Shown here: positions 44,613 to 54,774 of the stretch, piece by piece
Layout of the letters: each line of letters begins with the position of its first letter
Numbering within the stretch: the stretch's first letter is position 1
Source: QQVM01 sp964544885
GTDB taxonomy: Bacteria > Bacteroidota > Bacteroidia > AKYH767-A > 2013-40CM-41-45
Reading direction: 5' to 3'
Length of the DNA stretch: 64,000 nucleotides
NCBI GenBank assembly: GCA_964544885.1
Contig: CAZJDX010000006.1
Location: 62,001 to 126,000 of the forward strand
The notes under the pieces: model-generated
Database searches by the model: none
The model's input: the letters and a program-made list of their open reading frames with translations, nothing else
What the model was told of the DNA's origin: nothing
Program-made: the position numbers and the translations under genes

Positions 44613-47105
44613 TTGGCAACGACTAAGGATCCGGTTTATTCAATAGTTCAGATCGCGGAGATACTGGGAGCTCGTCTTGAGGTTGGGGCACCACAAGCGC
44701 AAACCGTACAGGACCTTTTGACGGACAGCCGTAAAGTAGTGCATGGTGACACATCGCTTTTTTTTGCACTGCGTGGAGTCAGGAATGACGGACATCGATT
44801 CGTTACCGACCTTGTCAGGCAGGGAGTGAGAAATTTTGTGGTTGAGGATTTCACGGATGAATTCAGAAAGCTTGAAGCGAACTTTGTTGTAGTCGGTGAC
44901 GCAATTTCAGCGCTGCAGGCATTGAGTACCTGGCATCGAAAACGTTTCTCATTTCCTGTCATTGGCGTAACGGGGAGTAATGGAAAAACGATTGTGAAAG
45001 AATGGTTGTATCAGTTATTAAGACCGGATCATAACATTGTCAGAAGTCCTAAAAGTTTCAATTCGCAAACCGGTGTGCCTCTATCTGTGTGGCTTATGCA
45101 TGATGATCATCAGCTTGCCATTATTGAAGCGGGTATTTCCAGACCGGGTGAAATGGAAAAGCTGGAGAAAATTATCCGTCCAACCCACGGCATTTTTACC
45201 AATATCGGTTCTGCGCATGATGAGAACTTTGAGAATACACGCCAGAAGGTCAGGGAAAAGCTGAACTTGTTCAAAGATGTAGAACTGCTTATTTATTGCA
45301 GAGATTATACGGAGATCCATGAGGCGGTCTCTGAAATGTTCAAAGGAACAGACACCGGGAGAGTTTTCACATGGTCAAGAAAAGCAAAGGCCGGACTGCA
45401 GATAGGACGGATCGACCGGAGAGAAGGCGAGTCGGAGATACAGGCTGTCTATAATAATACTTTTCAGAAGATCTGCATTCCTTTCACCGATGACGCCTCC
45501 ATTGAGAATGCGATACACTGCTGGGCTATGCTTCTGATGTTTGGGATCGATACTGAGCAGATTGCAGAACGTATGCTGTACCTGAGTCCGGTCGCCATGA
45601 GACTGGAAATGAAAACCGGTATCAATCACACATCCGTTATCAACGATAGTTATAATTCTGATATAGGTTCGCTGCGTGTGGCGCTGGATTTCTTAAACCA
45701 GCAAAAGCAACATAGTAAGAGAAGCATCATTCTTTCGGATATCCTGCAAAGCGGAAGGAATGAAGAGATCCTTTACAGGGAAGTGGCAGGACTGCTCAAA
45801 GTGAAATCGGTTGACAGGATGATCGGTATCGGTGAAGCGATTCAAAGGCAACAGCATTTATTTGAACTTCCAAAAAAGTTTTACGCAAACACCGAAGAGT
45901 TTCTGAAAGAATTCAGTCAGCAGGACTTCCGGGATGAGACCATTCTCATCAAAGGCGCCAGGCCTTTTGGTTTTGAACGCATCAGTAAACTTCTGCAACA
46001 GAAAGCGCACGAAACCATTCTGGAGATCAATCTGAATGCACTTGTTCATAACCTGAACTATTACCGTTCCCGGCTCAGGCCGGAGACAAAGATTATGGCC
46101 ATGGTAAAGGCAGCCTCCTATGGAAGCGGTAGTTTTGAGATTGCCAATATTTTACAGTTTCACCATGTTGATTATCTCGCAGTAGCCTATACCGATGAAG
46201 GGACTGAATTACGTAAAGCCGGAATTGCTCTTCCTGTCATGGTGATGAATCCGGAGGTGCAGGGATTTGAAGCCATCTTCAGGCACAGACTTGAACCCGA
46301 GATCTATAATATGCGATTGCTTAATCAACTCGGGGAAGAATTGAAACAGTATGAAGGCGACCCGATACGGATTCATATTAAACTGGATACCGGAATGCAT
46401 CGTCTCGGTTTTGAGGAATCAGATATCAATGAATTAATCGTTCGACTGAAGAACTACCGTCAGATACGGGTAGCATCTGTTTTTTCTCACCTGGCAGCCA
46501 GTGACGAATCTGAACATGATGGTTTCACCAGAATGCAGTTTGAAAAGTTCATGAAAATGAGTGAACAGATAAGTTTATCGTTTAATTATCCCATACTCAA
46601 ACATATTCTAAATTCATCCGGCATTCTCCGCTTCAGTGAAGCTCAGTTGGACATGGTCAGGTTAGGGATAGGATTATACGGAATTGCGGCCACTCCGCAG
46701 GAACAGCAACACCTGATGCAGGTGGCAACTCTCCGCACGACTATTTCACAGATCAGACATGTGCCTGCCAATGAAACTATCGGTTACAGCCGGGCGGGTA
46801 AACTGAAAAGAGATACAGTGGTGGCAACGGTTGCGATTGGTTATGCGGATGGTATCAATCGCAGACTTGGAAACGGAGTTGGTAAAATGTATGTGAACGG
46901 CAGATTTGCGCCGGTCATCGGTAATGTCTGCATGGACATGACCATGCTTGATGTCACCGATATCACCGCAAGGGAAGGGGATGAAGTAATCGTCTTCGGA
47001 CCGGAATTACCCGTTACGGAAATTGCCAAAGACCTGGGTACAATTCCATACGAAGTACTCGCAAATATCAGCCAGCGGGTGAAGCGGGTTTACTTTCAGG
47101 AATAG
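44613..47105 (+). CDS. MurF-alanine racemase fusion
   Basis: 830 aa, about the sum of both enzymes. Residues 1-455 are MurF: VIGVTGSNGKTIVKEW (P-loop), SPKSFNSQTGVPLSVWLM and INDSYNSD. Residues 460-830 are alanine racemase: AMVKAASYGSGSFEIANIL with the PLP lysine, HIKLDTGMHRLGF, and NETIGYSRAGKLKRDTVVAT with the catalytic tyrosine. One enzyme makes D-Ala and the other adds the D-Ala-D-Ala peptide to the UDP-muramyl tripeptide. This fusion is known in Bacteroidota. The start is TTG (44613), with AAGGAGAGG at 44590-44598 as the ribosome-binding site; no closer in-frame ATG fits the family. Confidence 0.92.
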   Translation: MATTKDPVYSIVQIAEILGARLEVGAPQAQTVQDLLTDSRKVVHGDTSLFFALRGVRNDGHRFVTDLVRQGVRNFVVEDFTDEFRKLEANFVVVGDAISALQALSTWHRKRFSFPVIGVTGSNGKTIVKEWLYQLLRPDHNIVRSPKSFNSQTGVPLSVWLMHDDHQLAIIEAGISRPGEMEKLEKIIRPTHGIFTNIGSAHDENFENTRQKVREKLNLFKDVELLIYCRDYTEIHEAVSEMFKGTDTGRVFTWSRKAKAGLQIGRIDRREGESEIQAVYNNTFQKICIPFTDDASIENAIHCWAMLLMFGIDTEQIAERMLYLSPVAMRLEMKTGINHTSVINDSYNSDIGSLRVALDFLNQQKQHSKRSIILSDILQSGRNEEILYREVAGLLKVKSVDRMIGIGEAIQRQQHLFELPKKFYANTEEFLKEFSQQDFRDETILIKGARPFGFERISKLLQQKAHETILEINLNALVHNLNYYRSRLRPETKIMAMVKAASYGSGSFEIANILQFHHVDYLAVAYTDEGTELRKAGIALPVMVMNPEVQGFEAIFRHRLEPEIYNMRLLNQLGEELKQYEGDPIRIHIKLDTGMHRLGFEESDINELIVRLKNYRQIRVASVFSHLAASDESEHDGFTRMQFEKFMKMSEQISLSFNYPILKHILNSSGILRFSEAQLDMVRLGIGLYGIAATPQEQQHLMQVATLRTTISQIRHVPANETIGYSRAGKLKRDTVVATVAIGYADGINRRLGNGVGKMYVNGRFAPVIGNVCMDMTMLDVTDITAREGDEVIVFGPELPVTEIAKDLGTIPYEVLANISQRVKRVYFQE

Positions 47106-47164
47106 ATCTCCGCTTTTTCCCGGCGTGAAATCCGGGATGATTCACAAAGCAGCGAATACTATTC

Positions 47165-48214
47165 TTATAAGAACTGTGGCATTTTGTTGAAGTTCTTTTC
47201 TTTCTTTCCTCTTGAAACAGGCGTAACATAAGAAAGATTGAATTCCCACGCGTTGGCAGAATTGGTCAGCTTTCGCAGTCCCGATGCATTTATATCATAA
47301 GTGATGCCAAGTCCCCAGCGATTATAGTCAAACCTGGTGGCGAAAATAAAGGAGTCCTGCACACGGTAAAATCCTCCTATATAAAAGAAAGCTTCTTTGC
47401 GGTAATTGGTATAACGTGATTTGAACTGAACCTTGTTTTTTATATAGGCCCCTGCCACGATCTCTTTTTGTTTGCCCTGAAAAGCCACCATGAATTTAGG
47501 GCTGAACCAGCTGGCTTTTTGTTCGCCAAAATTGATATCCCCACTTCCGTGAAACATGATCTTGCGGCGAAGCGGCGCATCCTGTCTTACATAGAAACTG
47601 ACATTCGGACTACCAATGTGTGCCATACTGCCGCCCAAAGCCAAATAATTATTCCCGTCCGGGACATAGTAGTAAAGAAGTCCCGCATTAATGTCGAGAT
47701 AAGTGAACTGTTCAAGCTGCAGTATATCCTGCGAAGGAAGGGAAGGGTCAAATGAATCGCCATTCCATTGTGAATCCCAGGTAGTTTTCGAAAAGTCAAG
47801 GCTGAGCTGATTCAGACCACCCTGGAAACCGATTGAAAAGAAATGACTGGCGTCGTTGTCAAGAGCGGCTACGTAAGACATGGAACCTTCTATGACGGTA
47901 TTTTTAAATCCGGCGGAGCCTGCCTTATCCTGATACACCATTAGTCCGACACCAAAAAAATCTGTTCCCAGTTCTCCTTTACCCAGTGGAGCGTCAGCCG
48001 AAACATGTATGGTGGAATAGCCGTCTCCCAGTCCCGCCCATTGCGACCTGTAGGTATTTGACATTCGAAATATGCCATCAAACACGCCTGTCTGTGCCGG
48101 ATTTACCTGCAAAGGCGTAGTATGGAACTGAGAGAAATGTACATCCTGTGCCTGAACAAAGGAAAGGAGAAAACATAGATTCAGGCCGGTGATAGCGAGT
48201 AAGAATTTACGCAT
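47165..48214 (-). CDS. PorP/SprF-family outer-membrane protein
   Basis: 349 aa with signal peptide (cleavage near FVQAQD). HFSQFHTTPLQVNPAQTGVF is the family start and aromatic beta strands (FFYIGGFYRVQDSFIFATRF) continue, as expected for a PorP/SprF barrel of the type IX secretion/gliding system. It sits 20 bp after a gene for a protein with the gliding-motility C-terminal domain (48235-50289), a common pairing in the phylum: the PorP-like barrel is thought to help anchor its neighbour at the cell surface. Confidence 0.9.
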   Translation of the reverse strand: MRKFLLAITGLNLCFLLSFVQAQDVHFSQFHTTPLQVNPAQTGVFDGIFRMSNTYRSQWAGLGDGYSTIHVSADAPLGKGELGTDFFGVGLMVYQDKAGSAGFKNTVIEGSMSYVAALDNDASHFFSIGFQGGLNQLSLDFSKTTWDSQWNGDSFDPSLPSQDILQLEQFTYLDINAGLLYYYVPDGNNYLALGGSMAHIGSPNVSFYVRQDAPLRRKIMFHGSGDINFGEQKASWFSPKFMVAFQGKQKEIVAGAYIKNKVQFKSRYTNYRKEAFFYIGGFYRVQDSFIFATRFDYNRWGLGITYDINASGLRKLTNSANAWEFNLSYVTPVSRGKKEKNFNKMPQFL

Positions 48215-48234
48215 CGAATAATTATTTTAATGTT

Positions 48235-50289
48235 TTATCTGACAAGTGTAACGTTACCGGTTTCCGTCACGGTTTTCTTGTCATCATAATTCACCGTCAC
48301 CACATACATAAAGACTGCGGGATCAAGGTCTTTACCTTTGTATCTGCCGTCCCACCCGACAGATGGATCGGTAGTTTCGAAAACTTTTTCTCCCCACCGG
48401 TCAAAGATGCTGAAACGAATTCCGTACAGGTTGTTACCCCGGAGATACAGCACATCATTCCGGCCGTCTCCATTGGGAGAAAACGTGTTGGGTACAAAAA
48501 ATTTGTTGTCATGAAGTATAGTGATAGTCACCTGACGGGTGGTACTGCATCCGCTGGCGCTGTCAACGATGCTTACGGTATAGGTAGTGGTGGTTCCGGG
48601 ACTGGCAATTGGATTTGGTCCTCCGGCGGTATCCAGACCGGTTGGCGGCGACCAGTTGTAGGAGGATCCGCCACCGGCGGTAAGCTGATAGAAACTTCCG
48701 AATTTCATACTGGTATCAGGACTGACAAAAGCTCCGGGTACGCTTTCAACCTGAATATAGGAATACTGTACCAACGTATCCGAACCATATTGATTGGTCA
48801 CAATCAGACGCACATCATAGAACCCGTCGGAATCATAACAGATGTCCGTAGGATTCTGCATGGTAGATGTATCAGGCGTCGCTCCGGGAAAATACCAGGA
48901 CCATGCAATCGGATTTTCCGTACTGAGGTCATTGAAATTTACACAACGGTTGGAACAGATGCTTTGCGTAAAGGTATTAAAGTCGGCAACCGGAAGCGGA
49001 CAGGTATCAATCAGGATATATCCCGGTACCGTAATGGTATCAAATCCGAAAGAGTTTCCCGCAATAAGAGTAACATCATAAGATCCGGGAGTCATATAAC
49101 ATATACCTGCAGGGTTAGGGTCAGTACTTGCTGAAGGGGTTCCGCCCGGGAAGAACCACTGCCAGGAGGTGGCGCCTCCGGTGCTGAGGTCAGAATAATT
49201 CACACAGGAACGTTCGCAGGTTTGTGTTGTGTCGGAAGTGAAATCCGCCACAGGAGGATTACAGGGATTTACTGTTATATAGTCAATCTTGGTGAGGGTG
49301 TCAGTTCCGGTGATGTTTGAAACAATCAACTGTACCGAATAGGTTCCGGCGGATGGGAAACAAATTCCTGAAGGATTCTGAAGGCCGGAAGTGGACGGGT
49401 TAGCTCCGATAAAGTTCCAGGTATAGGAGGTGGGACTGTTCGAACTTAAGTCGATGAAGTTGATACAGTCATCAATGCATAAAACCGTATCACTGGCAAT
49501 GAAATCCGCAACGGGATCCAGGACTCCGAGAAGCCGGATATTATCGACTGCAAAGGAAGGACTTGATCCGGTTCCGCCATTATCATTCTGCCAGCGGAAG
49601 CCTATCCTCACGTTCGGATTATTGTCAGCGCCGGCCGGCATAGGCACAGTGTAATTGGTCCAGGTTCCAATGCCTGCTCCGCAAATCGTATTGGTGCGCG
49701 GAGGATCTGAAATGCTAACCCAGGCGCTTCCATCCCAATATTCAATGAAAGTATTGTCGACGTTGACGGCATCATCACCATATTCGAAATAATCAAAGGA
49801 CAGAGTTATCCCCGACTGACCCGTGCAATTGATGACGGGTGATTCGGCTCGCTTGTGAGTTGCGACCTCAAGTTGAAATCCACCCGGATCATATACTGCT
49901 CCGCAGTCACCGGTACTGCACAGCGTTATCGCATTCGGTGAACCAGGAACATTACCGACATGAAGGGTTCTGTCAGTATAAGTGATGTTGATATGACATC
50001 CCGGTGTTGAACAGGAACCGGCTCCCAGTCCGGGCTCGGTAGCACTGATATACCATTCATTTGCGTATATGTCCTGTGCGCCGATGGCAGTTACCGTCCA
50101 GACGCCATTGGCGGTAACAAAATTATTCGCCGGTGTACCCTGATCACAGGTGCCTGAAGTATTTCCAAAATCTTCAGTCCAGAATGCCTGTGCATTTGTA
50201 CGAGCTGGATTGCCTGACAAAATCAGAAGCCCTGCGATCAGCAGGGTCTTAAGGGCAATCAGGTAATGAGGAGAGTATTTCTTCGTCAT
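48235..50289 (-). CDS. gliding-motility-associated C-terminal domain (T9SS type B) PKD protein
   Basis: About 684 aa from the ATG at 50289 (MTKKYSPHYLI). I prefer it to the in-frame ATG at 50334, which would overlap the meaB gene and put non-hydrophobic residues before the signal peptide. A concanavalin-like jelly-roll (residues about 45-225) is followed by three PKD-like repeats (each with PVADF and NPxGICYxTPGxYxV), then a linker and the type B sorting domain: VPNTFSPNGDGRNDVLYLRG and IFDRWGEKVFE. It should be secreted by T9SS, with the PorP/SprF protein encoded downstream as partner. Confidence 0.9.
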   Translation of the reverse strand: MTKKYSPHYLIALKTLLIAGLLILSGNPARTNAQAFWTEDFGNTSGTCDQGTPANNFVTANGVWTVTAIGAQDIYANEWYISATEPGLGAGSCSTPGCHINITYTDRTLHVGNVPGSPNAITLCSTGDCGAVYDPGGFQLEVATHKRAESPVINCTGQSGITLSFDYFEYGDDAVNVDNTFIEYWDGSAWVSISDPPRTNTICGAGIGTWTNYTVPMPAGADNNPNVRIGFRWQNDNGGTGSSPSFAVDNIRLLGVLDPVADFIASDTVLCIDDCINFIDLSSNSPTSYTWNFIGANPSTSGLQNPSGICFPSAGTYSVQLIVSNITGTDTLTKIDYITVNPCNPPVADFTSDTTQTCERSCVNYSDLSTGGATSWQWFFPGGTPSASTDPNPAGICYMTPGSYDVTLIAGNSFGFDTITVPGYILIDTCPLPVADFNTFTQSICSNRCVNFNDLSTENPIAWSWYFPGATPDTSTMQNPTDICYDSDGFYDVRLIVTNQYGSDTLVQYSYIQVESVPGAFVSPDTSMKFGSFYQLTAGGGSSYNWSPPTGLDTAGGPNPIASPGTTTTYTVSIVDSASGCSTTRQVTITILHDNKFFVPNTFSPNGDGRNDVLYLRGNNLYGIRFSIFDRWGEKVFETTDPSVGWDGRYKGKDLDPAVFMYVVTVNYDDKKTVTETGNVTLVR

Positions 50290-50320
50290 GATTTTAAAAG
50301 CGAAACAATTTACAACTATT

Positions 50321-51253
50321 TTAGGAATACCCAATTCCTTGGCTTAAATACTGATCTGCAAACAAATACAAATTAAAATCAGGCATCGAAAGGGCTTTTT
50401 TCAAGGCTTCCGAGAGCTCTGTTTTGCGGATATCTTTCATTTTTGACTTCTGTATGATTCTGTAGGCTTTTTCAGTCAGGAGCATTAACCTTTTTTGTCC
50501 GGCGGCATCTGATTTCCGGTGAGCCTCAATCGAGTCAAGCAGGGTGTCAAGGCCTTCTTTCTTCACTGCGCTCATTTTGATTACCGGAACTTCCCATGTC
50601 GTCTTCCGGTAATCATGCAGCATTTTTTCAAGTGAGTTAGCAAGTAGTTCAGCTCCTTCCCGGTCGCACTTATTGACTACAAAAATATCGGCGATTTCCA
50701 TGATACCCGACTTAAGGGTTTGTATTTCATCACCGGATTCCGGAACTACCACCACAAGGGTTGTATCTGCCAGTCCCGCGATCTCCACCTCAGACTGACC
50801 CACACCTACTGTTTCGACAATGATCATGTCAAAATCTGCGGAACGCATCAGATCAACGGTTTCAATGGTTTTTTCCGACAAGCCACCCAAGGAGCCCCGG
50901 CTTGCCAGCGACCGGATAAAAATATTGGGATCTGTGAAGTGTTCAGACATACGAAGTCTGTCACCCAATAATGAGCCATAGTTGAATGGGGAAGTGGGAT
51001 CAACTGCCAGGACTGCCGTCTTCATGCCTTTAGCTGAAAGATTTTCGATCATGGCATTGATGAGCGTGCTTTTACCGGCACCCGGAGGACCGGTTACTCC
51101 GATGACTGGTATTGTAGTGTCGGGTTTTAACCTGATGAGTAATTCCCCTGAACCTTCAAGATCATTTTCGATGATCGTTATAGCTCTGGCAAGGGACTTT
51201 TGATCACCCTGAATGATACGTTGCAGTAACTGTTCAGAATCCTGTGAAGACAT
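50321..51253 (-). CDS. meaB: MeaB-type GTPase of methylmalonyl-CoA mutase
   Basis: 310 aa. Walker A GPPGAGKST (55-63) within IPVIGVTGPPGAGKSTLI, the AVDPTSP and GDRLRM stretches, VETVGVGQSEVEIA and NKCDREGAELL are diagnostic for MeaB/ArgK. It loads and protects adenosylcobalamin on methylmalonyl-CoA mutase. No mutase gene is in the window. The gene precedes the T9SS type B gene with a 31-bp gap. Confidence 0.94.
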   Translation of the reverse strand: MSSQDSEQLLQRIIQGDQKSLARAITIIENDLEGSGELLIRLKPDTTIPVIGVTGPPGAGKSTLINAMIENLSAKGMKTAVLAVDPTSPFNYGSLLGDRLRMSEHFTDPNIFIRSLASRGSLGGLSEKTIETVDLMRSADFDMIIVETVGVGQSEVEIAGLADTTLVVVVPESGDEIQTLKSGIMEIADIFVVNKCDREGAELLANSLEKMLHDYRKTTWEVPVIKMSAVKKEGLDTLLDSIEAHRKSDAAGQKRLMLLTEKAYRIIQKSKMKDIRKTELSEALKKALSMPDFNLYLFADQYLSQGIGYS

Positions 51254-51337
51254 GCATGATTTTGATTATGACAAAGAAACAAGAAAGCGGCCGACCGGCA
51301 AAACCTAAGAGGGAAATATTTAAATTGCAGGCGTACC

Positions 51338-52111
51338 ATGCAAAGTATAAAGTTATCAGTTGTTATCATTACTTTCAACGAGGAGAGAAACATTGAACGT
51401 TGTCTTTCTTCTCTGAAGGATATAGCAGACGAAATGGTGGTGGTGGATTCCTATTCAACCGACAGGACTGAAGAGATTTGTCGCGATTATGGCGTAAAAT
51501 TCATAAAGAATAAGTTTCAGGGACATATTGAACAGAAGAATTTTGCCCTTCAACATGCATCATTCAGACATGTCTTATCCATCGATGCTGATGAAGCCTT
51601 GTCTCCGGAACTCTTACAAAGCATCGCAGCGTTGAAGAAAAACTGGAAGTTCAATGCCTATGCCGTGAACAGGCTGACAAATTATTGTGGGAAATGGATA
51701 CGGCATGGATCATGGTATCCCGACAGAAAAGTGCGCCTCTTTGTCAATGGAACCGGTAAATGGGGTGGTGAGAATCCGCATGATCAGTTTCTGCCCGATG
51801 TACCATCTTCTACCGGAAAACTCAAAGGCGACCTGCTGCACTACTCATATTACAGTATAGAGGGACATATTGATCAGGTGAATAAGTTCACCACTGTTGG
51901 CGCCTTGAGTGCTCTGAGGGCGGGAAGAAGGGCCAATCGTCTGATGCTCCTTTATAAACCCTTTTATAAATTTATCAGGGATTATTTCTTCATGTTTGGA
52001 TTTTTGGACGGTTATTCCGGGTTCATCATTGCCAGGATTTCAAGCCATGCGACCTTCCTGAAATATGCCAAGCTCATGGAGCTTCAGAAAAATTCCGCAC
52101 CCCGTGACTAA
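51338..52111 (+). CDS. family 2 glycosyltransferase (KdtX/WaaE-like)
   Basis: 257 aa. LSVVIITFNEERNIERCLSS, VVVDSYSTDRTEEI and the DxD-type motif SIDADEALS (metal/sugar-nucleotide site), with HGSWYPDRKVRLF, are typical of LPS core beta-glycosyltransferases of the WaaE/KdtX type. The acceptor is unknown. The C-terminal hydrophobic stretch (FYKFIRDYFFMFGFLDGYSG) is membrane-associated. The next gene, a family 9 transferase, overlaps its end. Confidence 0.87.
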   Translation: MQSIKLSVVIITFNEERNIERCLSSLKDIADEMVVVDSYSTDRTEEICRDYGVKFIKNKFQGHIEQKNFALQHASFRHVLSIDADEALSPELLQSIAALKKNWKFNAYAVNRLTNYCGKWIRHGSWYPDRKVRLFVNGTGKWGGENPHDQFLPDVPSSTGKLKGDLLHYSYYSIEGHIDQVNKFTTVGALSALRAGRRANRLMLLYKPFYKFIRDYFFMFGFLDGYSGFIIARISSHATFLKYAKLMELQKNSAPRD

Positions 52112-53135
52112 GATCTCCGGCGTTAAGAAAATTCTCATCAGCCGTACGGATGCAATCGGTGATGTCGTGCTTACGCTTCCACTTGCAGCCATGCTGAAGG
52201 AGCTTTGTGGTCCGGATATAAAAGTTGCGTTTCTCGGTAAAACATATACTTATGACGTTATTAAGTGTTGTCAGGAAGTGGATGAGTTTTATAACTACGA
52301 CACTTTTCGCGGCTTTGATCAGGCGGGACAGGTCGCTTACCTGAAAGATACCGGGGCGGATGCCATACTGCATGTCTTTCCTGTCTCCGAAATTGCAGGC
52401 GCGGCAAAACAAGCGGGAATCAGACACCGGATAGGAACGACAAACAGACTCTACCATTGGTGGACTTGCAATCATCTGGTTTCTTTCAGCAGGCGGTCTT
52501 CTGATCTCCATGAAGCCATACTAAATACTTATTTACTGAAAGATTTTGGTCTGACAGAACTGCCTGCAATCGAAAAACTCGCAGGACTTAAGTATCTGAC
52601 AAGAGTTCCACAACTTCCGGAAAAGTACAGTGATCTTTTAAGTCAGCGTAAGTTCAGACTCATTTTGCATCCGGGTTCAAACGAGAGCGCGAGAAACTGG
52701 AACCTCAGCCACTACAGAGACCTTGCAAGATATCTTCCTGCTGACCGCTTCCAGATCTTCATCACCGGAACAAGAAAAGAAAGGGAGAGGATGCATGACT
52801 GGCTTACAACACTACCCTTTAATGCCATTGACCTTACCGGAAAGCTCAGTCTGGAGGAACTGATAGCGCTCATTGCATCTTGTGACGGTATGGTTGCGGC
52901 AAGTACCGGGCCTTTACATATAGCTTCCGCGCTGGGAAAGCACGCACTGGGGATATATCCGCCCATTCGCCCGATGCATCCCGGAAGATGGGCGCCAATC
53001 GGTAAATATGCGGAAGTAGCGGTTGTGGATAGAAATTGTTCAGAATGCCGTAGTGAACCTCAGCGATGCCACTGCATCAATGAGATCAGTGCCTCGCATA
53101 TAGCCGAACGTGTGATGAGGTGGGAAAGACCGTGA
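52104..53135 (+). CDS. family 9 glycosyltransferase (heptosyltransferase-like)
   Basis: About 343 aa from a GTG at 52104, eight bp inside the end of the family 2 gene (GTGACTAA). The ATG at 52065 would add 13 unusual residues; the family begins with KKILISRTDAIGDVVLTLPL. LILHPGSNESARNWNLSHYR, FITGTRKERER and MVAASTGPLHIASALGK are the family 9 motifs. The end CSECRSEPQRCHCI is cysteine rich, a common feature of the family. It probably extends LPS core or a surface glycan together with the coupled family 2 enzyme. Confidence 0.87.
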   Translation: MTKISGVKKILISRTDAIGDVVLTLPLAAMLKELCGPDIKVAFLGKTYTYDVIKCCQEVDEFYNYDTFRGFDQAGQVAYLKDTGADAILHVFPVSEIAGAAKQAGIRHRIGTTNRLYHWWTCNHLVSFSRRSSDLHEAILNTYLLKDFGLTELPAIEKLAGLKYLTRVPQLPEKYSDLLSQRKFRLILHPGSNESARNWNLSHYRDLARYLPADRFQIFITGTRKERERMHDWLTTLPFNAIDLTGKLSLEELIALIASCDGMVAASTGPLHIASALGKHALGIYPPIRPMHPGRWAPIGKYAEVAVVDRNCSECRSEPQRCHCINEISASHIAERVMRWERP

Positions 53136-53143
53136 TTCCGGAA

Positions 53144-54739
53144 TCAACCTGATTCATGAATCTGTTTTTTATCAGTCACCGGACGAAGAAAAGCGAAAAA
53201 GCATAAAAAGAATGTGACGAATGTCACTCCCGCCTGGGTCTCAAGCGTATCTTCCGTTAGCATAGACAGACAGGCGATCATCCACGTACTTAGAAAAAGA
53301 AAATAGGTATATCTTTTCGCATGGACAAGGGAAAATACCAGTACGAAGACGAAATATAACATTATGGGTATACCAAGACCAACGGCGAGGGAAAGAAACT
53401 GATTGTGCGCACGCAGACGGTATCTTTCTTCGAGTACTGAATTCATTCTGTCATAAGTCTCCTTATAAGCTCCCGGCATGTCCCCTGTTCCCGTACCCTT
53501 CCATGGGTCAGTTGAAATGATCATCCCGGCAGCTTTCCAGAATTCAAGCCTTTGCGTTACGGAATGCCCGCTCGGGTTCACACCCTTCCGGTAATTGTCC
53601 ACTTCCCACACGATCTGAATCAATCTTATTCTCAGGTTGGAAAGATTCTGATAGTTAACGTTGGCTATTCCTCTTTCAACCGAGGCGATCTCCCCGGCAC
53701 TTAGACTTCTGACTGATTCGGCGTCTTTCCTCAGTCCTTTTGAGCTGAGAAAACGGATGAGCGTGAAACGGAGTTCCTGCCCTCTTTTATCCAATGAATC
53801 ATAGGACATCTGGCTTCTCAGGTTCCATTCCTCTCGCAATTCCTTCTCACATACATAGACCCAGATCGGATAACCGTTTTCAAACAAGTTCACATCCGTT
53901 AAGGAAACATAATCATTTCCGGAATTTGTCTTTTCGGAAGGATTAACCGGATAGTCATGTCTGACAAAATACTCTTTGATGATGGTTCTGACCTCATGAA
54001 CCAGGAGCAGGGGCACTGTGAACGACAGGACTAACAGAAAATACCTTGTGAAGCTGGATGAACTCCGGTATCCCGCTATAAAAAGATGTACGATCACTGT
54101 TATGGCAAGAATGGTAATCCCTGTTACAGATTCCATGAAGACCAGAAATGCAGAGAAGTACAGGATCAAAGCAACAGCTAAAGTTGAAGTCAGTTTTTGA
54201 CGGCTTGTTATGCTTTCCTTTAAGAAGGAGATCAGGATAAAAATGGACAGACAGGTAAAGAGTGCGAACCTGATGTGTGATATATTGAATATGAAAATAT
54301 CCCTGATATTATGGATTTCATGCCCGCTCAATCCATAAAAAACAGCAATACTCACGACAGAGCCCGCAAATACCGCTCCCACAAAGGTGACAAGGATGAG
54401 CTTGTATTGTTTTTGACTTAATGCCGGAGAACCGGCAAGGACAAAGGGCAGAATCAGCAGAGGCAGCTTTATCCTCAGATCCCTTAAGCCTTCATCCAGA
54501 TCGCTGGTCCACAGCATTCCCGCAAGGTGCAAGAACCACATCCCGCTGATGAGAAGAGCAAGACGGTTGGAAAAAGACTTTTTTATTTTATCACGAAGAG
54601 AACCTTCAAGAAAGTAAGAACCAAGAATAAAAAACTGGGAAAGGCTGGTAAGGAACAGGGAAAGAGGCAGGCCGGCTACAAGCATCAGAAGACCAGTTAC
54701 AAGAAGTGTGTCGGAATTCTTCAGCCGCGCAGGTCTCAT
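53144..54739 (-). CDS. O-antigen ligase-like (Wzy_C) membrane protein
   Basis: 531 aa, about 11-12 membrane helices. A large extracytoplasmic loop (about 285-400) ends with WKGTGTGDMPGAYKETYDRM and RLRAHNQFLSLAVGLGI. The GxG and RAHNxFL patterns are the signature of O-antigen ligase and polymerase proteins. It faces the two glycosyltransferase genes convergently (8-bp gap), so the three probably work on one surface glycan. It is the last member of a minus-strand run starting at 60708. Confidence 0.82.
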   Translation of the reverse strand: MRPARLKNSDTLLVTGLLMLVAGLPLSLFLTSLSQFFILGSYFLEGSLRDKIKKSFSNRLALLISGMWFLHLAGMLWTSDLDEGLRDLRIKLPLLILPFVLAGSPALSQKQYKLILVTFVGAVFAGSVVSIAVFYGLSGHEIHNIRDIFIFNISHIRFALFTCLSIFILISFLKESITSRQKLTSTLAVALILYFSAFLVFMESVTGITILAITVIVHLFIAGYRSSSSFTRYFLLVLSFTVPLLLVHEVRTIIKEYFVRHDYPVNPSEKTNSGNDYVSLTDVNLFENGYPIWVYVCEKELREEWNLRSQMSYDSLDKRGQELRFTLIRFLSSKGLRKDAESVRSLSAGEIASVERGIANVNYQNLSNLRIRLIQIVWEVDNYRKGVNPSGHSVTQRLEFWKAAGMIISTDPWKGTGTGDMPGAYKETYDRMNSVLEERYRLRAHNQFLSLAVGLGIPIMLYFVFVLVFSLVHAKRYTYFLFLSTWMIACLSMLTEDTLETQAGVTFVTFFLCFFAFLRPVTDKKQIHESG

Positions 54740-54774
54740 AATTAAATTAAAAATTGCGTATAAGCTTGATTAGT

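Noticed and set aside
47117..47137. CCCGG...CCGGG hairpin after murF-alr
   Set aside because: No T-run follows on either strand, so it is not supported as an intrinsic terminator.
50287..50334. Upstream ATG (50334) for the T9SS type B gene
   Set aside because: It would overlap meaB and place non-hydrophobic residues before the signal peptide; the ATG at 50289 is better.
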